Assembly (NCBI RefSeq): GCF_901212495.1
Contig: NZ_CAAKNY010000008.1
Location: forward strand, 1-9,824
Origin: Collinsella aerofaciens
GTDB lineage: Bacteria > Actinomycetota > Coriobacteriia > Coriobacteriales > Coriobacteriaceae
Length of the DNA stretch: 9,824 nt
Reading direction: 5' to 3'
Positions 1 to 6,273 of this stretch are shown here, piece by piece. The notes under the pieces are model-generated. The model was given only the letters and a program-made list of their open reading frames with translations, was not told the origin of the DNA and searched no databases. The translations under genes were made by a program, and so were the position numbers. Each line of letters opens with the position of its first letter. Positions within the stretch are counted from its first letter, which is position 1.

Positions 1-465
1 CACCATGACCACGCGCTTGACGCCGGCCACCTTGGCCGGAATGGCGTTCATGAGCACGGTGGAGGGATACTGCGCACGGCCGCCCGGCACATAGATGCCG
101 GCCGCGGCAAGCGGGGTCACCTTAACGCCGAGCATCGTGCCGTCCGGGCGCGTGGTAAACCAGCTCTGCTCGACCTCGCGCTGGTGGAACTCGCGAATCT
201 GGCGCGCGGCCTTCTCGAGCGCGGCGACAAAGGCCGGGTCGAGGCCCTCGAGCGCAGCATCGATCTGCTCCTGCGGAAGGCGGAAGCTCTGCAGCTCAAC
301 ACCGTCAAAACGCTGGCAGTAATCGCGCACCGCGGCATCGCCGTTGGTGCGCACGTTGGCTACGATATCGCGCGCAGCGTCGACGATGTTTTGCGGCAGC
401 ACGCCCTTGCGGTTGAGCTGGTTGGTAACGAGGCGCTCACCGGGAGCAAGCTTGATGGTCTTCAT
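1..465 (-). CDS. hisD: Histidinol dehydrogenase, N-terminal part (cut by window edge)
   Basis: This is the first 155 codons of HisD, the zinc enzyme that oxidises L-histidinol to L-histidine with two NAD+ in the last steps of cytoplasmic histidine synthesis. The start ATG (463-465 on the plus strand) is preceded by AGGGGA at about 8 bases. The translation begins MKTIKLAPGERL and carries the family signatures GIYVPGG (residues 123-129) and YPSTVLMNAIPAKVAGV (133-149), which belong to the N-terminal nucleotide-binding domain. The zinc and catalytic His/Glu residues lie beyond the window and cannot be checked. The gene follows the HisZ-HisG gene by 105 bases on the same strand with no clear terminator between them, as expected for a his operon. 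The reading frame is open to the window edge, so the truncation comes from the window and does not indicate a broken gene. Confidence 0.93.
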   Translation of the reverse strand, partial: MKTIKLAPGERLVTNQLNRKGVLPQNIVDAARDIVANVRTNGDAAVRDYCQRFDGVELQSFRLPQEQIDAALEGLDPAFVAALEKAARQIREFHQREVEQSWFTTRPDGTMLGVKVTPLAAAGIYVPGGRAQYPSTVLMNAIPAKVAGVKRVVMV

Positions 466-570
466 ATCGGTATCCCCTATCGGTTGAGGTTGCGTTTGAG
501 AAACGTGAGACCGGGCAGCAGTGCCAATCGGCCCGCGGCCCGGACATGGGGGCGCCCGTGCGCGCTCGCG

Positions 571-2286
571 CTATTGTGCCGAGCCCGCGACGGGCTCAAA
601 ATGCTTGTCCTTCACGGCGGCCGCCAGGCGATCGGCCAGGTTGCGCACGCGCGGATCCAGGCGCGCGGCACCCGGGTTGACGAAGAAGCGGGCCGTGCAA
701 TCCATGATGCGGCCGGTGATGACCAGGTCGTTGTCGCGCAACGTGGCGCCCGTGGCGGTAATGTCCACGATGCGGTCGGTCATGCCGACGATGGGGCCCA
801 GCTCAATATTGCCGTGCAGCGAAACGATGTCGGCATTCACGCCGCGCTCGGCATACCAGGCGCTCGCGATGCGCGGGTACTTGGTGGCCACGCGCAGCGA
901 CCCGCGGCGGGCATAGTTGCGCTCAGCCTGGCCGGCGCGCCATGCGGGCTCCGCCTCAATAAAGGTGCACAGGCCGTAGCCCAGATCGACCAGCTGCAGC
1001 AGGTTGAGGTCTGCCTCGATGAGCGAGTCCCAGCCGCAGATGCCGCAGTCGGCACCGCCGCAGCCCACAAAGGCCGGCGCGTCGCTGGGGCGCACGATGA
1101 CAAACTCGATATCGCCGACCGCGCCCTTGCCGGCGCGCGTGTCTCGACCGCGCACAATCAGGTGGCGGCCGGGATCGCGCAGCTCAGAGACATCCAAGCC
1201 CGCAGCCTCGAGCACGTCGAGCGTGTCGGCCTTGAGCGAGCCCTTGGGCACGGCGATGCGCAGCGGGCCCTCGGCGCCACGGCCCACGGCATGGTCGCCA
1301 TCGGAGGCAGCGTCCTCGGCCGAGGTGCGCGCGGCCTCCAGGCGCTCGAGCGAAAAGGCGAAGCCCGCCGCCGGCACCTCGATGCCGTCGCCAAACGCGC
1401 CGGTAAAGATGGAGTCGTAGCGACCGCCCGAGCCCACCGGATCGGGCAGGCCACCCGCGTAGGCCTTAAAGACCAGGCCGGTGTAGTAATCGAAGGAATT
1501 CATGATGGAGAAGTCGAAGGACAGCACCTGGGCGTCCTCGGGAGCCAAGCCCTCAACCAGAGCACGCAGCTCACGCGTGAGCGGTGCGACGATACCGGCA
1601 GCCGCCAACAGCGCATCCACGCGGTCGAGCACCTCGGCGCCGCCATGCAGGCGCGGCAGCTCGCTAATGGCAGCCTTAACGGCCTCGGACTCGGCGCTCT
1701 CCGCCACGCGGGCGTCGAGGCCCACAAAGTCGTTGGCGTGCACGCAACGCAGCGCCTCGGCAGCCAGCTCGCGATCCTCACATGCCGCGAGCAGCTCCTT
1801 AAACGGGCGCACACTACCTGCGATAATGCGCGCATCGGGCAATGCGAGCTTACGCACGGCCTCGGCGACCAGCGAGACAATCTCGACATCGCCTGCGGTA
1901 TCGCCCGCGCCGATGAGCTCAAAGCCCAGCTGCGTAAACTGGCGCGAACCGCCGGCATTGCGCTGGCACTCGCGGACCACCGGTGCCTCGTAGCGCAGCC
2001 GCAGGGGCAGGTCGGCCGCACGCATGCGGGTCGAAACCAGGCGCACGATGGGCAGCGTGTTGTCGGGACGGACCACCAGCAGGCGGCCGTCGTCGTCAAA
2101 GAGCTTGAACGGCGTATCCGCGATGCGGCCGCCCTCCTCGAGCGAACCCTTGTCCTCGAGCAGCGGCGTTTCGACCGGAAGGTAATGATGCTCCCTGAAG
2201 CAGCCCTTCACCGTCAGCGCAATCTCCTCGCGCGCCTGAGCCTCCTCGGGCAATATGTCCCGGAATCCCCACGGTGTGGCCGTCAT
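571..2286 (-). CDS. hisZ-hisG: Fused HisZ regulatory subunit and short-form ATP phosphoribosyltransferase HisG
   Basis: The gene encodes one 571-residue chain holding both halves of the heteromeric ATP phosphoribosyltransferase, which condenses ATP and PRPP in the first committed step of histidine synthesis. Residues 1 to about 318 are a HisRS-like HisZ domain: WGFRDILPEE at the N-terminus, motif-2-like RQFTQLGFELIG (115-126), SFDYYTGLVFKAYAGG (264-279) and a motif-3-like GFAFSLERL (308-316). A low-complexity linker (about 319-341) leads to a short-form HisG: LRIAVPKGSL (342-351), VRPSDAPAFVGCGGADCGICG (398-418, with Cys409, Cys414 and Cys417), RVATKYPRIA (465-474) and the PRPP loop DITATGATL (508-516). 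The start has AGGAGG 8 bases upstream. The two subunits are usually separate genes, so the fusion is the notable point. No frameshift is visible: both domains and the linker are in one open frame. hisD follows on the same strand. Confidence 0.93.
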   Translation of the reverse strand: MTATPWGFRDILPEEAQAREEIALTVKGCFREHHYLPVETPLLEDKGSLEEGGRIADTPFKLFDDDGRLLVVRPDNTLPIVRLVSTRMRAADLPLRLRYEAPVVRECQRNAGGSRQFTQLGFELIGAGDTAGDVEIVSLVAEAVRKLALPDARIIAGSVRPFKELLAACEDRELAAEALRCVHANDFVGLDARVAESAESEAVKAAISELPRLHGGAEVLDRVDALLAAAGIVAPLTRELRALVEGLAPEDAQVLSFDFSIMNSFDYYTGLVFKAYAGGLPDPVGSGGRYDSIFTGAFGDGIEVPAAGFAFSLERLEAARTSAEDAASDGDHAVGRGAEGPLRIAVPKGSLKADTLDVLEAAGLDVSELRDPGRHLIVRGRDTRAGKGAVGDIEFVIVRPSDAPAFVGCGGADCGICGWDSLIEADLNLLQLVDLGYGLCTFIEAEPAWRAGQAERNYARRGSLRVATKYPRIASAWYAERGVNADIVSLHGNIELGPIVGMTDRIVDITATGATLRDNDLVITGRIMDCTARFFVNPGAARLDPRVRNLADRLAAAVKDKHFEPVAGSAQ

Positions 2287-2321
2287 CTGGTGAGCCTCCT
2301 CATGCTGTGCTTCGTATAGAA

Positions 2322-2353
2322 CAGAAGACCGGCATAGCTCCGCCGGTCTTCTG
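2322..2353 (-). promoter_or_regulatory. Perfect 12-bp hairpin in the hisZ-hisG leader
   Basis: CAGAAGACCGGC (2322-2333) pairs perfectly with GCCGGTCTTCTG (2342-2353) across an 8-base loop. The hairpin ends about 35 bases before the hisZ-hisG start codon. There is no U-run after it on the minus strand, so it is not an ordinary terminator. I see no T-box consensus and no histidine-rich leader peptide. A weak -10-like TATGCT reads on the minus strand at 2367-2362, just upstream, so the hairpin could be the extreme 5' end of the mRNA (a stabiliser) or a protein or RNA regulatory site for the his operon. The structure is seen; the role is inferred. Confidence 0.5.
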
Positions 2354-2428
2354 GGTACTTTAGCATACTAGAGTGCTTGCGGGGAGAATCGTCCCTCTCG
2401 GCTCACAGCGTATTCATTTGGAAACACA

Positions 2429-2567
2429 GGGAAAGCACGTCCCACCTTCTAGCCGAAAACTGGGATGCGCTTTCCGCTTGAGCCCTCAACCGGAAAGCGC
2501 ATCCCGTTCTGGACTGCAATTCCGGGACGCGCTTTCCGCCGGAGACCTTAACGGAATATGTCATCCC
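2429..2567. repeat. Palindromic repeat array A (15-bp units, alternately inverted, 62-bp period)
   Basis: Five copies of a unit with consensus GGGAYRNRCTTTCCG alternate in orientation: inverted at 2429-2443 (degenerate end), forward at 2462-2476, inverted at 2491-2505, forward at 2524-2538, and a decayed inverted copy at 2552-2567. Same-orientation copies are 62 bases apart (61 for the last). The central pair, 2462-2476 and 2491-2505, is a perfect 15-bp inverted repeat with a 14-base loop that can itself pair (TTGA/TCAA). The array occupies much of the 418-base gene-free stretch between the FSA-like gene and hisZ-hisG, where I find no protein gene. A second array with the same geometry lies at 9676-9785. 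Its function is unknown to me. It resembles REP/BIME-type intergenic palindromes in form, though the sequence is unrelated to any I can name. Confidence 0.85.
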
Positions 2568-2569
2568 CA

Positions 2570-2623
2570 AAACAAAGAAAGCCCCAGGTCGCCAAAAGCC
2601 GTAAGCCTTTGCCAACTTGGGGC
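2570..2623 (-). terminator. Rho-independent terminator after the FSA-like gene
   Basis: On the minus strand GCCCCAAGTTGGC... pairs with ...GCGACCTGGGGC over 19 positions (17 pairs including wobbles, two mismatches) with a five-base loop (2581-2623). It is followed by TTTCTTTGTTTT (2580-2569). It lies 81 bases beyond the stop of the FSA-like gene and ends the catabolic transcript before the repeat array and the his operon. Confidence 0.85.
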
Positions 2624-2704
2624 ATTACGAGTCGCCGCCGTACAGGCAACGACGACCCTTACTCCTTCTGCTATCAACCGATATAGACAACTCGGCTTGT
2701 CCGG

Positions 2705-3409
2705 TTACGGCAGGATGTGGAATCCAAGTGTTTCGATATCACGCGCGAAACCCTTAACGGTGTCGAGTGAGTACTCCATGAGGTCCTTACCGACGTTCTT
2801 GCGTTTGGCCAGAATGCCGTTGGGAACGGTAATGATTTGGCACCCCACGGACTCGGCCTGGTAGATATTCAGAAGCTCGCGAGTAGACGCCCACAGCACC
2901 TCACACAGTGGCTTTGCCGCAGCCTTTTTGACGGATTCGGCCATCAACGGCAGCGGGTCGACACCAGTGTCGGCAATACGGCCGGCGAAAATCGAAATAA
3001 TAGACGGAGTCTCAGCAGAAACAGCGTCAACAAATTCATCGACCTGCTTGGAAGTAAAAATCGTCGTGACGTTTACCTTGATGCCGTCGGCAGAAAGGCG
3101 CTTAACGAGCGCCGCCGTCGACTCGCCCTTGGTGTTGAGTGCGGGAATCTTGACATAGACGTTGTCGGCCCAAGTCGCAATCTCACGAGCCTCGGCCTCC
3201 ATGCCCACTTCATCGTCCGCAAAGACCTCGAAGGAAACCGAAACATCGGTAATGTGCTCGAGCACGGTCTTAGCAAACTCGCGGTAATCAGTCACACCGC
3301 CCGCCTTCATAAGCGAGGGATTAGTCGTAAAGCCCTGAACGTTACCGTTCTCGGCCATGTCGAGCATGCCCTCGAGGTTGGCACCGTCGGCAAATACCTT
3401 GATTGCCAT
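2705..3409 (-). CDS. fsa: Fructose-6-phosphate aldolase/transaldolase-like protein (FSA/TalC family)
   Basis: The 234-residue protein is a class I (Schiff-base) aldolase of the short transaldolase family. Such enzymes make or break the C3-C4 bond of fructose 6-phosphate or transfer a dihydroxyacetone unit, in the cytoplasm. Seen in the sequence: the family signature GFTTNPSLM (26-34), the presumed Schiff-base lysine Lys87 in VYVKIP (84-89), VTTIFT (114-119), FAGRIADTG (141-149, matching the family NRID/GRLDD segment) and LWASTRE (172-178). The length fits FSA/TalC (about 215-235) and not full-length transaldolase (about 310-380). I chose the start at 3409 because AGGAGT sits 5 bases upstream; the frame stays open to 3466 but the extra residues look non-coding. 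It follows the GntR gene by 92 bases and has its own strong terminator. Sequence alone cannot decide between aldolase and transaldolase, or between fructose 6-phosphate and another ketose phosphate. Confidence 0.88.
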   Translation of the reverse strand: MAIKVFADGANLEGMLDMAENGNVQGFTTNPSLMKAGGVTDYREFAKTVLEHITDVSVSFEVFADDEVGMEAEAREIATWADNVYVKIPALNTKGESTAALVKRLSADGIKVNVTTIFTSKQVDEFVDAVSAETPSIISIFAGRIADTGVDPLPLMAESVKKAAAKPLCEVLWASTRELLNIYQAESVGCQIITVPNGILAKRKNVGKDLMEYSLDTVKGFARDIETLGFHILP

Positions 3410-3436
3410 AATGTACTCCTTACATACATGATGATG

Positions 3437-3466
3437 TAGAAATGTACGGACTGAATTGTTTGTCAA
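3437..3466 (-). promoter_or_regulatory. Candidate promoter and operator for the FSA-like gene
   Basis: A perfect -35 hexamer TTGACA reads on the minus strand at 3466-3461. At the right distance the -10 is poor (ATTTCT at 17 bases, TTTCTA at 18), which would suit an activated or repressed promoter. The -10 region coincides with TAGAAATGTAC (3437-3447, plus strand), an 11-mer that recurs in inverted orientation upstream of the PTS IIC gene at 7603-7613. Just downstream, TACAT (3421-3425) and ATGTA (3434-3438) form a further inverted repeat. No transcription start is known, so this is a candidate only. Confidence 0.35.
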
Positions 3467-3501
3467 AAGCGTGGCGCGTCAGAGTCGGAACGGCAAGCCC
3501 C

Positions 3502-4239
3502 TTAATCGAGTTCGATCTCGAGGTGGTAGAGGTCAGCGCGGTAGAACGACTCCACATACTCACGGGGCATATTCTGCTGATCATGAGAAACCCTCGTAAT
3601 GTTAAGCAGCGGAGCACCGGCGCTGATGCCCAAAAGCTCGGCCTGCTCGTCGGTAGCAACGCAAGCTCCAATCTTTTGGCTCACACGGCTCCAGCGAATA
3701 TCGCACGAGTTATTGAGATAAGAGCGAAGCGATTCCTTGGAAAAGTCGCGCTCCGCAATATGCGGAACATAACCGTCTTCGTAATAAATCGTCTCCAAAT
3801 AGAATGAGCGATCGCCCGACACGCGCACGCGGCGAAGGCAAAAGGCCTTTGAGCCCTCGGCCAAGCCCAGCTCGTGGGCAACGTGCTGAGGCATGGTTAC
3901 AACGCCAGACTCAATCAAACGTTTTTGAGGCACTGCAAACTCGTCCACATTCTTTTTGATATAGCTCGAGACACGCTTGGGCGAGCTAAGCGGCACGTTG
4001 GCAATAACCTCGGATCCGCGGCCGCGCTTCTTCTCAATCAAACCATTATTAGAAAGCAGTTCCATCGCTTTGCGCGCCGTTGCACGCGAAACGTCATAGC
4101 GCTTCATAAGATCGCTTTCGGAGGGAATGTAGTCGCCAATCTTGTAGGCACCGCTCGTAATTCCCTGGAACAGGATATCGTACAGCTGAGAATACAGCTG
4201 CTCTTTGCCGCTAAAATCGAGCTCAGACGTATTGGCCAT
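3502..4239 (-). CDS. GntR/HutC-family transcriptional regulator with UTRA ligand domain
   Basis: The 245-residue protein has an N-terminal GntR winged helix-turn-helix (about 14-77) with the typical run YKIGDYIPSESDLMKRY, the recognition-helix text VSRATARKAMELL and the wing GLIEKKRGRGSEV. A C-terminal UTRA effector domain (about 100-243) follows, marked by FYLETIYYEDGYVP and SFYRADLYHLEIE. HutC-type regulators usually bind a phosphorylated sugar or similar metabolite and release DNA, so this is the likely controller of the surrounding sugar cluster. Two ATGs lie in tandem (4242 and 4239). I chose 4239 because GGAGG is 4 bases from it and only 1 from the first; the difference is one residue. 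An imperfect inverted repeat, TTTTAGT (4293-4299) with ACTGAAAA (4308-4315), lies 54 bases upstream and may be an autoregulatory operator. The cognate ligand cannot be read from the sequence. Confidence 0.92.
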   Translation of the reverse strand: MANTSELDFSGKEQLYSQLYDILFQGITSGAYKIGDYIPSESDLMKRYDVSRATARKAMELLSNNGLIEKKRGRGSEVIANVPLSSPKRVSSYIKKNVDEFAVPQKRLIESGVVTMPQHVAHELGLAEGSKAFCLRRVRVSGDRSFYLETIYYEDGYVPHIAERDFSKESLRSYLNNSCDIRWSRVSQKIGACVATDEQAELLGISAGAPLLNITRVSHDQQNMPREYVESFYRADLYHLEIELD

Positions 4240-4395
4240 CATCCCTCCCCTATCTGGACCAGTTCTCTAAATCCTTGATATCAGGTACTGTCTTTTAGTA
4301 AATGTTAACTGAAAATAACAAAAGACACACATCGATAACGCTGTCCGCGCATATTTCATTCCAGCCGAGCATACTTCATCAGCTCACCATTGCTT

Positions 4396-4425
4396 TGGGG
4401 CATTCCTTATGCAAAGAATGCCCCA
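4396..4425 (-). terminator. Hairpin after the kinase-DERA gene (possible terminator)
   Basis: TGGGGCATTC (4396-4405) and GAATGCCCCA (4416-4425) form a perfect 10-bp stem with a 10-base loop, starting about 8 bases past the kinase-DERA stop codon on the minus strand. No U-run follows on that strand, so it may be a weak terminator, an mRNA 3'-end stabiliser or a processing site. Its outer arm GGGGCATT also occurs beside the terminator of the FSA-like gene (2619-2626). Confidence 0.45.
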
Positions 4426-4433
4426 GGCTACCT

Positions 4434-5738
4434 CTAGCGCGTGCCGAAAAGCTTGCGCGGGCTGGCACTCGCGCCGATACGATCGGCACCAGCGCCCGAC
4501 ATAAGCGCAAGATCTTCTTTCGTGCGCACGCCGCCCGATGCCTTGACCTTTACCCGGCCGCCCAACTCTTGAGCAAACAGATAGACATCCTCGACCTGGG
4601 CGCCAGCCGTGCCAAAGCCCGTTGACGTCTTAATAAAGTCTGCACCGGCAGCCTCGACGGCATGACAGATTGGCCTTTTGGTTTCCTGCGCCAGATAGCA
4701 CGTTTCGACAATGACCTTGAGCGTCGCATTGGGCACGGCCTCGCGCACAGCTCGAATATCGTCCTCGATCGCCTGGTAATCGCGGGCCTTGACCATTCCC
4801 TGATCAATCACCATGTCGATTTCTGAGGCACCGTTGGCGTAGGCATCGGCCGCTTCGGCGGCTTTCGCAGAGCTCGTCATATAGCCAAGCGGGAAAGCGA
4901 CGACCGTGGTAAGCGCAAGATCGGGATAGACCTTGTGGGCACGGGCGATATACGAAGGCGGGATGCATGCGCTGGCACAACCGTACTCGAATGCCTCGGC
5001 ACAAATGGCATCAATCTGATCCCAGGTCGCCGTCGGCTTAAGCAATGTATAGTCGATGCGCGAGCAGAGGTTCTCATCAGTAAGCTCTGCCCCAGCCTTG
5101 GCGGCGATGGTGGCAACCGACGAAGGATCGTCCAGATACTCATCAACCTTGGCCAAAAAGCCCGGATAGTCAACAGTATCGACATTGGTCACATCAAGCT
5201 CAATGGTATGACCCAGTTCAAACGTATCATAGCCGCGGTTCTTGATACGGTCGACAAGGATATCCAGATCGACCAGATCGTCGCCCTTGCTACGATCCTC
5301 GAGCACATCGCCCTTGTGATAATGCGTCACAATGTGCGCAAGATGACGCGTCGGCTTAAGATCGCGAGCACGATAGCGCTTGCTGATCATAACGGGATCG
5401 GCGACAAGACGAATCGTGAGCACACGGTAGCCGTTCTTGTCTGCCAGCTCGGCGAGCCTGTCGTGCTGCTTGGCAGAGAACGGATAATCGCACATGATCT
5501 GCGGACCATCCGCCATGGCGACATCGAGGCGACGGAACCACTCCTGAAGAGCGCTCGCATCAACCTGTGCCTTTTCCTCGGCATTGTTAAAGCCGTACGT
5601 ATCCCAATACTCTTCCTTAACGTCATCAAGCGAGACGCTCAAAAAGCTCTCGGATGTATGGCGAGCCTTGATGCGATCTGCTAAATCGGTTTTGCCCGTA
5701 GCCGGAGGCCCGGCAAGCAAAATCAGCGTCTTTTCCAT
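4434..5738 (-). CDS. deoC: P-loop kinase fused to deoxyribose-phosphate aldolase (DERA)
   Basis: This is one 434-residue chain with two enzymes. Residues 1 to about 200 are a P-loop nucleotide kinase (AAA_33/zeta-toxin-like fold): Walker A GPPATGKT (10-17), the acidic pair Asp38-Asp39 after a beta strand, and a basic lid segment SKRYRARDLKPTRH (119-132). Residues about 218-434 are class I deoxyribose-5-phosphate aldolase, which splits deoxyribose 5-phosphate into acetaldehyde and glyceraldehyde 3-phosphate: Asp308 in SEIDMVID, the Schiff-base Lys370 in FIKTSTGFG and the second lysine Lys399 in VKVKASGGVRT. All three expected catalytic residues are present. DERA alone is about 220-260 residues, so the kinase is an added domain. 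The start has AGGAAGG about 10 bases upstream and lies 26 bases after the TPR gene, suggesting co-transcription. A natural reading is phosphorylation of a free sugar followed by cleavage in one polypeptide. The kinase substrate is unknown and could be something other than a sugar. Confidence 0.9.
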   Translation of the reverse strand: MEKTLILLAGPPATGKTDLADRIKARHTSESFLSVSLDDVKEEYWDTYGFNNAEEKAQVDASALQEWFRRLDVAMADGPQIMCDYPFSAKQHDRLAELADKNGYRVLTIRLVADPVMISKRYRARDLKPTRHLAHIVTHYHKGDVLEDRSKGDDLVDLDILVDRIKNRGYDTFELGHTIELDVTNVDTVDYPGFLAKVDEYLDDPSSVATIAAKAGAELTDENLCSRIDYTLLKPTATWDQIDAICAEAFEYGCASACIPPSYIARAHKVYPDLALTTVVAFPLGYMTSSAKAAEAADAYANGASEIDMVIDQGMVKARDYQAIEDDIRAVREAVPNATLKVIVETCYLAQETKRPICHAVEAAGADFIKTSTGFGTAGAQVEDVYLFAQELGGRVKVKASGGVRTKEDLALMSGAGADRIGASASPRKLFGTR

Positions 5739-5764
5739 GCTAGGAGACCCTTCCTACTACCCGA

Positions 5765-6157
5765 TTATTTGCCACGAAGCTGGTCTTTGGAGATAGCAAG
5801 CATCTCGGTAACCTTGTCCATGTAATACTTGATAGCCTCATCGTCTTTCGCTTCGGCGGCAGCCGCACGCTTCTTGTTGTACAGCTTGACCAGTGCCGCA
5901 GACGCCTTGCCCATCGTGCGATTGACTTCCAGGCTTTGCTCGTATGCCTCGACGGCCTCGTCGACCATGTTGGCATCGGCATAAAGCTTGCCAATCTCGT
6001 TTAGAACGTTTGCGACAGCGACGCCCTCCTTGCCCTCGAGCTCAGAATGCTTTGTTTTAACGGCGTCGAGCACGGCATCTCGATCGAGAACGGGTGCGGT
6101 CTCGGCTGCAGCGGAGGCCACCTTCTCCTTTTTCTTGCCAAATCCAAACAAACCCAT
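5765..6157 (-). CDS. Small tetratricopeptide-repeat-like protein of unknown function
   Basis: The 130-residue protein begins MGLFGFGKKKEK, a short hydrophobic/glycine stretch followed by lysines, then an alanine-rich segment. From about residue 46 it is helical, with one clear TPR-like unit (about 46-79, with IGKLYADANMVDEAVEAYEQSL) and a second weaker one (about 82-123, with ALVKLYNKK and DEAIKYYMDKV). No catalytic motif, signal peptide or membrane helix is visible, so a scaffold or protein-contact role is the most that can be inferred; the N-terminus could touch the membrane. GGAGG lies 6 bases before the ATG, which supports the start. It sits 26 bases upstream of the kinase-DERA gene and about 20 bases beyond the terminator tail of the PTS transcript, so it is probably read with the kinase gene from terminator read-through or from a promoter overlapping the hairpin. 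Confidence 0.8.
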   Translation of the reverse strand: MGLFGFGKKKEKVASAAAETAPVLDRDAVLDAVKTKHSELEGKEGVAVANVLNEIGKLYADANMVDEAVEAYEQSLEVNRTMGKASAALVKLYNKKRAAAAEAKDDEAIKYYMDKVTEMLAISKDQLRGK

Positions 6158-6176
6158 TGGAAACCTCCACTAGCAG

Positions 6177-6230
6177 TAATAAACGAAAGGGGTTGTTCCC
6201 CTGCCGGGGACCAGGCACGGGAACAACCCC
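6177..6230 (-). terminator. Rho-independent terminator after PTS IIC
   Basis: On the minus strand GGGGTTGTTCCC (6230-6219) pairs with GGGAACAACCCC (6200-6189). The stem extends inward through TGCC/GGCA with one unpaired base, and CTTTCGTTTATT follows (6188-6177). It lies 43 bases past the IIC stop and ends the aldolase-PTS transcript. The TPR gene start is only about 20 bases beyond the tail, leaving little room for a separate promoter. Confidence 0.85.
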
Positions 6231-6273
6231 CTTAAAGAAAGACTTGGACCTTCGTCAGGCGCTTCAAGAATCC

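Noticed and set aside
184..2319. A 711-codon open frame on the plus strand across the his genes
   Set aside because: It lies antisense to the clearly recognisable HisZ-HisG gene, and its translation is low-complexity Ala/Arg/Gly-rich text with no family match. It is the usual antisense open frame in GC-rich DNA.
2287..2400. T-box or histidine attenuator upstream of hisZ-hisG
   Set aside because: No T-box core sequence, no U-tailed terminator and no leader peptide with clustered histidine codons could be found.
2429..2567. CRISPR array
   Set aside because: Units are 15 bases, alternate in orientation and have 14/18-base gaps. A CRISPR has same-orientation repeats of about 24-40 bases with longer unique spacers, and no cas gene is present.
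2373..2864. A plus-strand open frame through array A into the FSA-like gene
   Set aside because: It reads through the repeat array, the terminator and the antisense end of a real gene, and has no family signal.
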